A stretch of 64,000 nucleotides of DNA from Chitinilyticum aquatile DSM 21506 (GCF_000430805.1 NZ_AUMS01000007.1:62001-126000); one strand, 5' to 3'. Counted from the stretch's first letter, positions 15,423 to 23,097 are shown. A program made the numbers and translations. The notes: a model not told the origin generated them from the letters alone.

Positions 15423-17759
15423 TCAGGCGTATTCATAGGATTCCCCGCTGCGTGCGGTCTTGATGGCGTCCTGCACCTTGGCGATGCAGTCGGAATTCCA
15501 GGCGGATAGCGTGGTGCCAGCTGGCGGCTCGGTCTGGTTCAGCGGATAGAGCATCGTTACCTGTCGCCTGGCGTGGCCGATCATGACGTGCTGCCGCTCG
15601 CGCTTGCCGTAACCATTGAGCTTACCGACCTTGCTGCTGAATTCGTTCTTGCGCTCCTTGAAGCGCTGGCCGTTTTCCTCGCTCCAGCGGCAATACGCCT
15701 GATAGAGCGTGTCGCAATCCACCGGCAGTGGCAGTACGCCCTGATGCGCCAGCAGGCCTTCGGCCCAGCTCATGGCGAACTGCTCCCAGCCGTCCATGCT
15801 GATGTTGATCAGCTCGCGCTTGGCGTGCGTCATCGGCACCTTGGCATCAGGGGCAAAGTCGGACAGATCGACCCGCAGCAGAAAGTCGTGCAGCGCGGCA
15901 ACACCGCCATTGCGGATCTCTTCGGCAATCGCCCGGTAGTTCACTTCGTCCAGCTTGGGCGGCGTCCACATCACGAAATAGCGCCGGTCGTCACGCTCGA
16001 GCACCAGCGGCTTGGCCTCGTTGGACAGGAACACCAGGTTGACGTGGTTGCGCTCTTCATGCGCGGCGACGTGCTTCGGGTTCACGCGAATGGTGTCACC
16101 CGTCACCATGCCCTTTAGCTTGTTCTTGATGTGGTGCATTTCCTGCTGCGCGATCACTTCGTCGGCAATCAGGAACAGCTTCTTGCTGGCCCAGTCGTTG
16201 TGCTTGTCTTCCAGCGCGGATTGATCGATGGTCTTGCCGTATTCGCCGTAGATGTCGCGAATGCAGTCAAAGAACAGGTTCTTGCCGGTGCCCTGCGGGC
16301 CGTGTACCACCAGCGCGGTTTTCATCTTGGCGCCCGGGTTCTGGATCGGATAAGCCAGCCACTTGAGCAGCCATTGATAGATGGTGTCGCGGTTGCCTTC
16401 CGGCTCGGCACTGCAGAGGTAGTACAGCAGATCCAGCAGCTCGGAGCAGCTGCCGGACTTCGGCACGGTCGGCCAGCCGGCCCACAGGTTGCACTTGATG
16501 CTGGTATCGCGCTCGGTCGGGTCGAAGCCGACCTCCTTCATGGTGACGACCTTGCGGCGGTCGATATCGGCCTGCCAGTCACGCACGAAATTCTTGTCGG
16601 CGCAGGCGTCGCGCACATCAGAGAGCTTCACCAGCATGTGGTGGTCGTGATCGAAGCAAACACCGCCCGCGCCATACACCAGCGCATAGCGGGCGAACAG
16701 TTCTTCCACATCACCGATGGCCAGCTTGCCGCCATCCCCGCCCCCCTGGGTAGCGCGAGCGCGCGGCTGCACCGCCGCCCCGACCCATTGCAATGCCGAG
16801 AGCTTGGCTTCGATCTGCGTGCGCACGACGTGCAGGCCTTCCAGCGCGTGCAGGTCGTTGAAGTCGGTCGGGCCTTTGCTGTCGCTGGGGCGCTCGGCGG
16901 CGAATACCGGGGCAACCCATGCGCCACCTACGGCGATGGCCGCGGCGTCGGCAGAGCTGATGCCGGGGTTGCTGCCAGACTTGGCAGCGGTGAAATAATC
17001 GTCATCAGCGGCGATCAGGATCTTCGCCTTCGGGTACTTGGCGCGAATGGCCCCAGCCACCGGCCGCAGGTTGCCCGCATCGAATGCGATCACCACAGGA
17101 TAGCCAGTGGCCTGGTGCACGCTTGCGCCAGTGGCATAGCCCTCGGCGATGATCACCAGATGGCCGATGGCGCCGATCTGGAAGAAATGGCCTTTCTTGA
17201 GCAGTCCAGTCGGCCAGAAATCCTTGTCGCGGCCCTTCTTCTGCTTGCCTTCCGACCCGTAAATGATCTGCAGTCCGTGGATTTTGCCCTTGGTATCAAG
17301 CATCGGAATGGCGATGCTGCCGCCACCGGTGTAGCGCACGCCATGTCCAGCCACACCCTTGCGGTCGAGGTAGTCACAATGGCCGGCTTCGGTATACTGC
17401 GCCCAGGCACGGGCGGCTCTCTTTCCTGCCTCTTCGCCCGCCCGTTTACGGTCGGCCTCGGCCTGCTGCTGTGCACGCTTCTGCTGCGCCTTGATCGCAT
17501 CCAGTTGTTCAGGCGTCAGGCGGTTTTCTTTCGCCAGCACCACTTTCTGGGTGTTGCTGTCGTTGCCATGCCAGACGCCGAAGCTGCCAACCAGCATCGT
17601 CTGGCCGTCATCGCGTGTTACTTCGTGTAGCAGATACCAGCCGCGCTTTTCCTTGTCCTTGCCGTCGACCCGACAGCGCCGCATGCGCCCGACAACCAGA
17701 TCATTGACCTGCAGGCCGAACGCCAGCAGCTGTCCGAGAACGTCCTGATAGTTGATCAT
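15423..17759 (-). CDS. Phage replication protein: Toprim primase plus SF3 helicase
   Basis: A 778-residue protein. The N-terminal domain and a basic coiled region (RAQQQAEADRKRAGEEAGKR) are followed near residues 185-260 by a Toprim fold (HLVIIAEGYATGASVHQATG, then KILIAADDD). The C-terminal half is an SF3-type helicase: Walker A VVHGPQGTGKNLFF near 475, Walker B FLIADEV, sensor NLVFLSNEAKPLV and arginine RDDRRYFV. It should prime and unwind phage DNA at the origin. The start overlaps the previous stop (ATGA). It occupies the place of lambda O-P. The classic zinc-binding primase domain is not evident at the N-terminus. Confidence 0.92.
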   Translation of the reverse strand: MINYQDVLGQLLAFGLQVNDLVVGRMRRCRVDGKDKEKRGWYLLHEVTRDDGQTMLVGSFGVWHGNDSNTQKVVLAKENRLTPEQLDAIKAQQKRAQQQAEADRKRAGEEAGKRAARAWAQYTEAGHCDYLDRKGVAGHGVRYTGGGSIAIPMLDTKGKIHGLQIIYGSEGKQKKGRDKDFWPTGLLKKGHFFQIGAIGHLVIIAEGYATGASVHQATGYPVVIAFDAGNLRPVAGAIRAKYPKAKILIAADDDYFTAAKSGSNPGISSADAAAIAVGGAWVAPVFAAERPSDSKGPTDFNDLHALEGLHVVRTQIEAKLSALQWVGAAVQPRARATQGGGDGGKLAIGDVEELFARYALVYGAGGVCFDHDHHMLVKLSDVRDACADKNFVRDWQADIDRRKVVTMKEVGFDPTERDTSIKCNLWAGWPTVPKSGSCSELLDLLYYLCSAEPEGNRDTIYQWLLKWLAYPIQNPGAKMKTALVVHGPQGTGKNLFFDCIRDIYGEYGKTIDQSALEDKHNDWASKKLFLIADEVIAQQEMHHIKNKLKGMVTGDTIRVNPKHVAAHEERNHVNLVFLSNEAKPLVLERDDRRYFVMWTPPKLDEVNYRAIAEEIRNGGVAALHDFLLRVDLSDFAPDAKVPMTHAKRELINISMDGWEQFAMSWAEGLLAHQGVLPLPVDCDTLYQAYCRWSEENGQRFKERKNEFSSKVGKLNGYGKRERQHVMIGHARRQVTMLYPLNQTEPPAGTTLSAWNSDCIAKVQDAIKTARSGESYEYA

Positions 17760-18142
17760 GCTGCTTTCTTCTCCTGACGCTCTTCGTGGCGTTCACTATG
17801 TTTTTGCCCCGCACAGTCGGGAGAATTCGGGGTCCGAATTACCCGCAGAGGGATGTAGGGGGAAGGACCCATCGACCGGCCATCAGCCTCGCCTGCCGCT
17901 GCTGCTTGTTCACCCGCGAGGTGAACGCCTGCCGCAACCGCGCGAACTTCATCAATGGGGAGGCGGGGTTCGCTACCGCCCACGGCGGCGCAGGATGCGG
18001 AAGACACGGCCATTGCGTTGCCGCTCAGCATCGACACGAGCGCGGCGCACAGCTGATGCACGGCCTGTTTGCGATCTGCCTTCGGCGTACGGCGGGTCGC
18101 AATCCACGCCTGCTTTTTCAACTGCACGCTCTGGAAACTCAT
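17756..18142 (-). CDS. Hypothetical phage protein before the replication gene
   Basis: A 128-residue protein (MSFQSVQLKKQAWIATRR). The basic N-terminal 40 residues look structured (KADRKQAVHQLCAALVSMLS); the rest is Ala/Gly-rich and ends in a charged tail (SERHEERQEKKAA). The stop overlaps the replication-gene ATG and the start lies 3 bases from the previous stop, so operon context supports it. No family recognised. A loader or regulator of the replication protein is a guess from position only. Confidence 0.6.
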   Translation of the reverse strand: MSFQSVQLKKQAWIATRRTPKADRKQAVHQLCAALVSMLSGNAMAVSSASCAAVGGSEPRLPIDEVRAVAAGVHLAGEQAAAAGEADGRSMGPSPYIPLRVIRTPNSPDCAGQKHSERHEERQEKKAA

Positions 18143-18145
18143 GGC

Positions 18146-18487
18146 TCATTGCCCCACCGCATCGTTCGCCGGCAGCAAGGGCGCCGAATCATTCACCGCG
18201 CCAAGCCCGGCCATATTGAAGAGCTCGCCAACCGGCACCCGCGTCACCTCAGCCAGGCGCGCACCGAAACCCATATCCAGCAGCACCACGCGCAAGGCCG
18301 AACGCCCATCAACATCGCTACCGTAGTCGCCGGTGCTAATCTGGCCCGAGCGCACCCGGGCAAAGCTCACCGCGTCATACCAAGCCCGCATCAAATAGCC
18401 GGCCAGCAGATTCCGCTCACCCATCGCTGAATGCAGATCGCCCTGAAAATCCACCTGCTCGACACGCAGAAGCAGATCGCCGCTCAT
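18146..18487 (-). CDS. Hypothetical phage early protein
   Basis: A 113-residue protein (MSGDLLLRVEQVDFQGDLHS) overlapping the CII-like stop as ATGA. It has a central alpha/beta region (GRSALRVVLLDMGFGARLAEV) and a glycine/alanine tail. No motif recognised. Position between the CII-like and replication genes matches small accessory genes in lambdoid right operons. Confidence 0.65.
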   Translation of the reverse strand: MSGDLLLRVEQVDFQGDLHSAMGERNLLAGYLMRAWYDAVSFARVRSGQISTGDYGSDVDGRSALRVVLLDMGFGARLAEVTRVPVGELFNMAGLGAVNDSAPLLPANDAVGQ

Positions 18488-18924
18488 TCACTCATTCCTT
18501 CCAGCCGCAGCAACAGCTCATGCAAAGCCGCCTGCACGCGATACACCTCACCGCGCACGCGCTTCACCTCATGGGGCTCAATCTTCCCGTCGGACAGCGC
18601 ATCATCGACGGCCGCGCCCACATCGCCATTGGCGCGCCACACCTTCGTCACCAGCTCCAACACCGCCAGATCGCTGGCCGGCGCATTCTCCACATTCGGC
18701 ACCGCCACATAGCCATGACGGCTCGCCAGCGCATGCAGAATCCAGTGCTGGCCGGTGGCCGCCATCAGCTTGTCTGCCTCTTCCACCGTCAGGTGATGCG
18801 TATCCAGATTCGGATTGACCTTGTTCCGCAAGGTCGAAACACCACAACCCAACATGGGCGCCAGAGCCTCAGCCCCACCCTTGAAATCATGCACCGTTGC
18901 ATACATCGCCAGTTTCAGAGACAT
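18484..18924 (-). CDS. CII-like phage regulatory protein (Phage_CP76 family)
   Basis: A 146-residue protein (MSLKLAMYATVHDFKGGAEA) with an N-terminal helix-turn-helix (LAPMLGCGVSTLRNKVNP) and a downstream segment typical of the CII-type regulators of temperate phages (HHLTVEEADKLMAATG). The C-terminal half is helical (EVYRVQAALHELLLRLEG). It lies just after cro and a terminator, the place of cII in lambda, so it probably helps decide lysis or lysogeny by activating repressor or integrase transcription. Its target sites are not known; the 9-bp repeats near 15.2 kb are one possibility. Confidence 0.82.
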   Translation of the reverse strand: MSLKLAMYATVHDFKGGAEALAPMLGCGVSTLRNKVNPNLDTHHLTVEEADKLMAATGQHWILHALASRHGYVAVPNVENAPASDLAVLELVTKVWRANGDVGAAVDDALSDGKIEPHEVKRVRGEVYRVQAALHELLLRLEGMSE

Positions 18925-19005
18925 CGCCGCACCTTCTGAGCCGATCAGGAAAAAACGCTCGTTGTTTTCAACCCCCGACGCGCCAGAATGCGAACCGGGG
19001 AACGT

Positions 19006-19030
19006 AATAAAAAAGCCGCTGGGGAGCGGC
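19006..19030 (-). terminator. tR1-like terminator between cro and the CII-like gene
   Basis: Minus-strand GCCGCT-CCCC-AGCGGC followed by TTTTTTATT, 11 bases after the cro-like stop. Position and form match lambda tR1, which is bypassed by antitermination. Confidence 0.85.
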
Positions 19031-19040
19031 GAACCGCCGC

Positions 19041-19289
19041 TTAGCTGGGGAGCTTCGCGCCGGAGGAGGAGTACGCAGTGCCACGCAGATACGCCCAGTC
19101 CTCATCAGCAGGACGGAGCGACTCACAGCGCACAGCACCATTCGTGAATTTTTCAATCTCGATTGCCAGGCGCACCGAACACGGGCCACCAGATGCAATC
19201 TGCGAGAGATAAGAGGGCTTGATATGCAAGTGGTCAGCCAGAGCGCTTGCCCGTCCGCGCGCAGCTTTAATCCACAGTCTCAGTTCCAT
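19041..19289 (-). CDS. Cro-like (YdaS-family) HTH regulator
   Basis: An 82-residue protein (MELRLWIKAARGRASALADH) with a helix-turn-helix (ALADHLHIKPSYLSQIASG) typical of the YdaS/Cro group. It is transcribed divergently from the cI-like gene across 93 bases of operator DNA. The predicted -10 hexamer ends only 7 bases before the ATG and no Shine-Dalgarno is present, so the mRNA may be leaderless. It should repress the repressor gene and tune pR and pL during lytic growth. Confidence 0.88.
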   Translation of the reverse strand: MELRLWIKAARGRASALADHLHIKPSYLSQIASGGPCSVRLAIEIEKFTNGAVRCESLRPADEDWAYLRGTAYSSSGAKLPS

Positions 19290-19296
19290 ACCGGCG

Positions 19297-19325
19297 AGTT
19301 TAGTATTTTACTAAATCAATGGCAA
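19297..19325 (-). promoter_or_regulatory. Predicted pR promoter for cro
   Basis: Minus-strand TTGCCA, a 17-base spacer, then TAAACT. The spacer and -10 are covered by the perfect operator palindrome at 19299-19315, so repressor binding would block RNA polymerase. The geometry is the same as in the predicted pL. Confidence 0.75.
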
Positions 19326-19364
19326 GCCGAATTTAGCGTTTCGCACATTTATGCAAACACTAAA
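19299..19364. promoter_or_regulatory. Three oR-type operators between cro and cI
   Basis: The 17-bp palindrome TTTAGTATTTTACTAAA lies at 19299-19315. A degraded copy TTTAGCGTTTCGCACAT lies at 19332-19348 and a third, TTTATGCAAACACTAAA, at 19348-19364. Each shares the TTTA..TAAA ends and a 3-base centre. A matching fourth site lies in pL. Three sites of differing quality recall lambda oR1-oR3. Confidence 0.75.
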
Positions 19365-19382
19365 AAAGTGGATCATCCACGA

Positions 19383-19871
19383 ATGGACATCAGTGAAATT
19401 CGGCTCGCCAACCTGCGCACCCTGCTTGAAAAAGCCGGCAGCCACGGCGCGTTTGCCGAAAAGGTGGATACCTCTGCCGCCTACATCAGCCAGATACTCA
19501 GCTCAAGCCATCCCGCGAACGTGGGCAAGAACTTGGCGCGCAAAATCGAAAGCAAGTTGGGGCTTGAGCACGGCTGGATGGATCGTGATCACAAATCACA
19601 CTCCCACTACCGGCCATTGACTGCACATCCTCCGGTAAAAGAAGAAGCGCAAACCTACACCGCAGAAATGCCCCCCGAAGTCGCAGCCATCTATCGCGCC
19701 GCCCTCGAAGCATGGCAGTCCAATAGCCTCACCAAGCGCACGGCCGAAAGCGTCGTGAACCTGCTGCAGGCCGTCACCCCGCAGCAGGAACCAGCCCAGC
19801 CCGGCGACAACAGCCAAGCCAGCGCCTTTCTCGCCAGCCAGGTCAAAAACGTTGACAGTGGGGGTCAATGA
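19383..19871 (+). CDS. CI-like prophage repressor without peptidase domain
   Basis: A 162-residue protein starting at ATG 19383 (MDISEIRLANLRTLLEKAGS). The longer frame from 19224 would run through cro and the operators and is rejected. The first 65 residues are a lambda-repressor-like HTH (AFAEKVDTSAAYISQILSSS). The C-terminal part has a single helical segment (EVAAIYRAALEAWQ) and a disordered Gln/Ala/Ser tail. No S24 peptidase Ser/Lys dyad is present, so RecA-stimulated self-cleavage is not expected. It should hold the three oR sites and the pL site, and its operon continues downstream. Confidence 0.85.
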   Translation: MDISEIRLANLRTLLEKAGSHGAFAEKVDTSAAYISQILSSSHPANVGKNLARKIESKLGLEHGWMDRDHKSHSHYRPLTAHPPVKEEAQTYTAEMPPEVAAIYRAALEAWQSNSLTKRTAESVVNLLQAVTPQQEPAQPGDNSQASAFLASQVKNVDSGGQ

Positions 19872-19901
19872 CGTTTAGCCCGCGTTGCGTGAAGCTGCGC
19901 C

Positions 19902-20264
19902 ATGAACGTCTACGACCTCCGCCTCCACCTGCTCCGCCAGCTGATCCAGCAGCATGGCGGGCTGGCTGCTTTTTCAGAGCTTACAGGCATTGATAAGAGC
20001 ACCCTTTCACGCTGCGCAGGGCGCAACCCCAGCGAACGCATCGGCACCCGCCTCGCCAACCGCATCGAAACCGCAATCGGGTTAAAACCTGACCACTTAT
20101 CGGATTTTTCGACGCTGATTGACAGTGGCGGTAAACTGCCGGCCGATATGCTGGCCACCGCCCACCCCGCGCAGAAAAGGCTTATCAGCTACCTGCTGCA
20201 CTATCCCATCGATGCCACTACCGCTCGCGCGCTGCTGCTGCTAGCCCGCCGGCGGCGATCGTGA
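19902..20264 (+). CDS. Small HTH protein in the repressor operon
   Basis: A 120-residue protein (MNVYDLRLHLLRQLIQQHGG) with a Cro/CI-type helix-turn-helix (AFSELTGIDKSTLSRCAG) that also resembles the DNA-binding part of the neighbouring repressor. It lies 30 bases after cI, and its TGA overlaps the GTG of the next gene. Paired with the HipA-like gene it looks like a HipB-type partner, but it could also be a second repressor of the phage. No signal or membrane segment. Confidence 0.8.
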   Translation: MNVYDLRLHLLRQLIQQHGGLAAFSELTGIDKSTLSRCAGRNPSERIGTRLANRIETAIGLKPDHLSDFSTLIDSGGKLPADMLATAHPAQKRLISYLLHYPIDATTARALLLLARRRRS

Positions 20265-21136
20265 GCCGGCGCCCGGTCGTTCACGTCCTCGCCAATGCCA
20301 ATCTATCCGTCATCCGCACCCCGCTCAGCGGGTACCGCAGCCCGGTGGCCTTGGCAGAAATCGTGGACGAGGACGGCCAGCCCCGCCGCTGCTACCTCAA
20401 GCCCTGCCCGCTGGGCAATCGCGCCCTGCTGGGCGAAATCATCCGCTGGCTCTGGTGCCATACCATGGACGTGCGCGCCCCCGAAGGCGCATGGGTAGTG
20501 CTCGCCGATCCGCAGCGCCTGCAGCGCCACTGGCCCACGCACAGCTGGGGCAGCGAGCTGGTGCCGTGCTGGGTCACGCAGGAGCTGGACGCCCCTGCGC
20601 CCGAATCGCGCCGCCTGGCACTCACGCCCGACCGCGCCGCCGAGCTGCTGCGCTGGCCGGCCTGGTGGCGCATGCTGGCCATTGATCTGTTTCTGGAAAA
20701 TGCCGACGCCCACATCCGCAACATGATCCTGCTCGATGACGACAGCTGGGCCACCATCGACGGCAGCGAATGCTTCGGCGGCAGCGACTGGACCAGCGCC
20801 ACACTTGGTAAAAGGCCCATTATTCACAAGCTCGCCCACCAGCTGCGCCTATATGATCACCGCTTCCGCCCGCAGGAAACGGCTATAACAAACATACAAA
20901 GCGCACTGACCGGAATCAGTGTCACGCTCTACGCGCTGAAAGACCCCGTGCTGCACTGGGCCACCGGCCTCACCGATACCAAAGAGGCGGCGGCGCTCTA
21001 TGCGCATCTGGCCGCCCGCACCCATCTGGAGAACACACCATGGCATCAGCCGATAAATCCCTCGATTGGCTTGCCGGGCAAATCAACCCACAGCACACCG
21101 CTGGCAGCGGATGCACCGGGATCGTCACCCCGCTGA
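20261..21136 (+). CDS. HipA-like predicted protein kinase (HipA_2 type)
   Basis: A 291-residue protein with a GTG start at 20261 coupled to the HTH gene. Kinase-like landmarks are in order: candidate ATP-binding Lys47 (RCYLKPCP), Glu59 in the following helix, catalytic D-x-H-x-x-N at 149-154 (NADAHIRN), and metal-binding Asp167 in ATIDGSE. This loop matches the HipA pattern and the predicted fold is HipA_2-like. HipA enzymes phosphorylate a host target such as a tRNA synthetase and arrest growth. Here the gene is in the repressor operon, where rexAB sits in lambda. The last about 32 residues overlap the next gene by 97 bases, so the true C-terminus may be shorter. Activity is inferred, not shown. 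Confidence 0.68.
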   Translation: MSRRPVVHVLANANLSVIRTPLSGYRSPVALAEIVDEDGQPRRCYLKPCPLGNRALLGEIIRWLWCHTMDVRAPEGAWVVLADPQRLQRHWPTHSWGSELVPCWVTQELDAPAPESRRLALTPDRAAELLRWPAWWRMLAIDLFLENADAHIRNMILLDDDSWATIDGSECFGGSDWTSATLGKRPIIHKLAHQLRLYDHRFRPQETAITNIQSALTGISVTLYALKDPVLHWATGLTDTKEAAALYAHLAARTHLENTPWHQPINPSIGLPGKSTHSTPLAADAPGSSPR

Positions 21137-21852
21137 ACCTGCGCGGCTACCAGGGCATCACTGAACAGGGCGCGCTGGGCTGCATCGTCGAATTCCACAC
21201 CCCCGTCAGCAGCATCCACCTGGAGGACTACGCCCCCGATGGGCTGGCGCCGGATTTCAACGCCGAAACCCTCAAGCAATGGCACAAAGCCATTGCCGAC
21301 CTGCGCTGGCTGATCGAACACAACCAGCTTCCGCGCGACGAACACCAGCGCCTCATCAGCCCCGCACCCGACATGCTGGTGCTCGACCCACCCACCGATT
21401 TCATCTACGCCACGCCCACCATCGCGCTAGAGCGGCTGCGTGAACTCTTCTCCGGCTTGCATCGCGGCATCCTGCGGCAGCCCAGCCGGGGCGGCAGCGG
21501 CCTGAACGACGAACAAGCCAGCAATGTCGCCCTGCTCACCCTGCGCGCCCGCTACCTGCACCTGCACTTCATCGAAGACTGGCACGGCAGCCACATCTGG
21601 CGCAGCGACGAAGGCCTGGTCGCCCTGCACACCAGCACCGAAGAGCGCAGCCCCGGCGAAATTGCCGACCTCGCCCTGCGTCTGAACGAGCTGCGCAAGA
21701 AAACCGACGCCGCCACCATCTACAGCGTCGCCAGCATCCCCAGCGCTCAGGCACTCACCGAAGAGCTGATCGCCCGCCTGATGCGCATCAAGGTCACGCT
21801 GGTACCCGCCAGCACCACCGACGAACTGCGCCATGAGCTGGGCCAGAGCTGA
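21040..21852 (+). CDS. Unknown 270-residue protein, partner of the HipA-like gene
   Basis: The ATG at 21040 follows GGAGAACACACC. It overlaps the kinase frame by 97 bases. The protein is soluble and mixed alpha/beta, with GIVTPLNLRGYQGITEQ near residue 27, an acidic helix region (AETLKQWHKAIADLRW), LNDEQASNVALLTLRARYLH around 150 and a C-terminal helix. No catalytic motif or family recognised. Operon position and tight coupling suggest it works with the kinase-like protein. A rho-independent terminator closes the operon just after it. Confidence 0.75.
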   Translation: MASADKSLDWLAGQINPQHTAGSGCTGIVTPLNLRGYQGITEQGALGCIVEFHTPVSSIHLEDYAPDGLAPDFNAETLKQWHKAIADLRWLIEHNQLPRDEHQRLISPAPDMLVLDPPTDFIYATPTIALERLRELFSGLHRGILRQPSRGGSGLNDEQASNVALLTLRARYLHLHFIEDWHGSHIWRSDEGLVALHTSTEERSPGEIADLALRLNELRKKTDAATIYSVASIPSAQALTEELIARLMRIKVTLVPASTTDELRHELGQS

Positions 21853-21872
21853 GCGCACCGCCCCCACCACAC

Positions 21873-21896
21873 ACCCGCTGCGGCGGGTTTTCTTTT
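21873..21896 (+). terminator. Terminator of the repressor operon
   Basis: ACCCGC-TGCG-GCGGGT followed by TTTCTTTTG, 21 bases after the 270-aa gene. It separates the immunity operon from the membrane-protein gene. Confidence 0.85.
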
Positions 21897-21943
21897 GCCT
21901 GACATGCGCGTAAATTTCTCCTGTCTTACTTGGGAGAGTAAAC

Positions 21944-22492
21944 ATGCAACAGGACAACAAAAAATCGCGGGCCGGCTGGATCATCGGCCTGGTCATCGGC
22001 GGAAGCATCTTCAGTTTCATCATCCTTCCCACTCTATTCATCCTTCTAATTGGCGCGATCTTGCCTGACGACAAAAATCAGCAAGCAAGCGCCCCAGCAA
22101 GCGAGCATCAATCGATAGCCAAAGCCGAGCCAACCGCTCAACCGACACCAGCACCAACGCCAGAACCGACCCTGACCCCGAAGCAGATCGCCGCGAAGAA
22201 AAAGCAAGAGGCCGAAGAACAGGCGGCTTTTGTAAAACTCATGGCCCAACAGCGCAAAAACATGGCCAAGGACATTGAGCAAGCACTACTTGATGATGGC
22301 GTCGATTCGCGCGTAACCACCACCGGCAAAGATGGAACAACCCTGAAAATCAGCGGCTTCGGCGTTGGCCGCGTCTTCGCAAACAAATTCATGAAAGCGG
22401 ACGGCATCCATGACAGCCTGCTGAAACACGGCTTCAAACGTGTCGAGTTCCACCCCAAATACGGCGACGAATACACCTACTACGACTTATAA
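21944..22492 (+). CDS. Single-pass membrane protein in the immunity region
   Basis: A 182-residue protein (MQQDNKKSRAGWIIGLVIGG) with a good ribosome site (GGGAGAG). Residues 11-40 form one transmembrane helix. A Pro/Ala/Thr/Gln-rich linker (about 48-76) leads to a charged helix (QIAAKKKQEAEEQAAF) and a C-terminal alpha/beta domain ending EYTYYDL. It has terminators on both sides and lies between the immunity operon and pL, so it probably has its own promoter and could be expressed in the lysogen. Superinfection exclusion is one position-based idea. No domain recognised. Confidence 0.78.
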   Translation: MQQDNKKSRAGWIIGLVIGGSIFSFIILPTLFILLIGAILPDDKNQQASAPASEHQSIAKAEPTAQPTPAPTPEPTLTPKQIAAKKKQEAEEQAAFVKLMAQQRKNMAKDIEQALLDDGVDSRVTTTGKDGTTLKISGFGVGRVFANKFMKADGIHDSLLKHGFKRVEFHPKYGDEYTYYDL

Positions 22493-22510
22493 ACCGACAA
22501 AGCCCGCCCA

Positions 22511-22537
22511 ACCCGCCCGAGTGGCGGGTTTCTTTTT
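22511..22537 (+). terminator. Terminator after the membrane protein gene
   Basis: ACCCGCC-CGAGT-GGCGGGT followed by TTCTTTTTG, 19 bases after the stop codon. Confidence 0.85.
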
Positions 22538-22580
22538 GCCTAGCGTTTTAGTTTTTTACACAATTTTTAGTGCTTTGCCA

Positions 22581-22609
22581 TTGACATCAATTTAGCGTTT
22601 TACTAAAGT
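22581..22609 (+). promoter_or_regulatory. Predicted pL promoter with embedded operator oL
   Basis: TTGACA (22581), a 17-base spacer, then TAAAGT (22604). The operator TTTAGCGTTTTACTAAA lies at 22591-22607, between and over the -10, exactly as in pR. A weaker copy (TTTAGTTTTTTACACAA) lies at 22547-22563. It should start the early plus-strand operon. Confidence 0.85.
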
Positions 22610-22718
22610 TCAAACCGTCACCACCGCGCAGCAAGGCCGGACGGTGACCCGGGCCGATTGCACTCTCCCAGCTAACGACACCTTGCTGCGCACCAGACAA
22701 CAACCCCAGGAGAAAACC

Positions 22719-23057
22719 ATGTCCGTACGTCCGTTCCTCGACACGATCCGCGATGTCCGTCGCGGCGAAATCCTCAACGACTGCGAAGACGAACTGCTGA
22801 AAGTCATCAAGGCCGTGGAAGAAACCGGCAAGGCCGGCACCTTCACTCTGCAGCTCACCATCAAGCCCGCCAACAAGGCCGGCGGCGTGATGACGGTGCA
22901 GGACAAGGTCACCAGCAAGTTGCCGCAGCTGCCAGCGGGAGAAACGCTGATGTTCGTCACCCCCGAATTCAACCTGCAGGCACAAGACCCGCGCCAGAAA
23001 GAGCTGAACCTCAAGGCCGTCGAGAACGGCACCACCGAGCTGAAGAAAGTCGCCTGA
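22719..23057 (+). CDS. Hypothetical first gene of the pL operon
   Basis: A 112-residue protein starting at ATG 22719 after CCAGGAGAAAACC (MSVRPFLDTIRDVRRGEILN). An alternative start at 22644 lacks a ribosome site. It is a small alpha/beta protein with two acidic helices. It is often found next to DUF2303 genes in temperate phages, which agrees with its neighbour. A 100-base leader with inverted repeats (22626-22636 with 22681-22691) precedes it. Function unknown. Confidence 0.82.
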   Translation: MSVRPFLDTIRDVRRGEILNDCEDELLKVIKAVEETGKAGTFTLQLTIKPANKAGGVMTVQDKVTSKLPQLPAGETLMFVTPEFNLQAQDPRQKELNLKAVENGTTELKKVA

Positions 23058-23097
23058 TCGTCGGGCAAACCCGTTCCCCTCTCCCCAAGGAAACACC

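Noticed and set aside
16131-17630. Plus-strand frame of 499 codons
   Set aside because: Antisense of the Toprim-helicase gene, whose catalytic motifs are clear.
19224-19382. Upstream extension of the cI-like frame
   Set aside because: It would cover the cro start and the operators; the ATG at 19383 fits the HTH family.
20261-21852. A classical HipBA operon
   Set aside because: The kinase is shorter than HipA and lacks an evident HipA N-terminal domain, and a third gene follows, so I keep it as HipA_2-like and uncertain.
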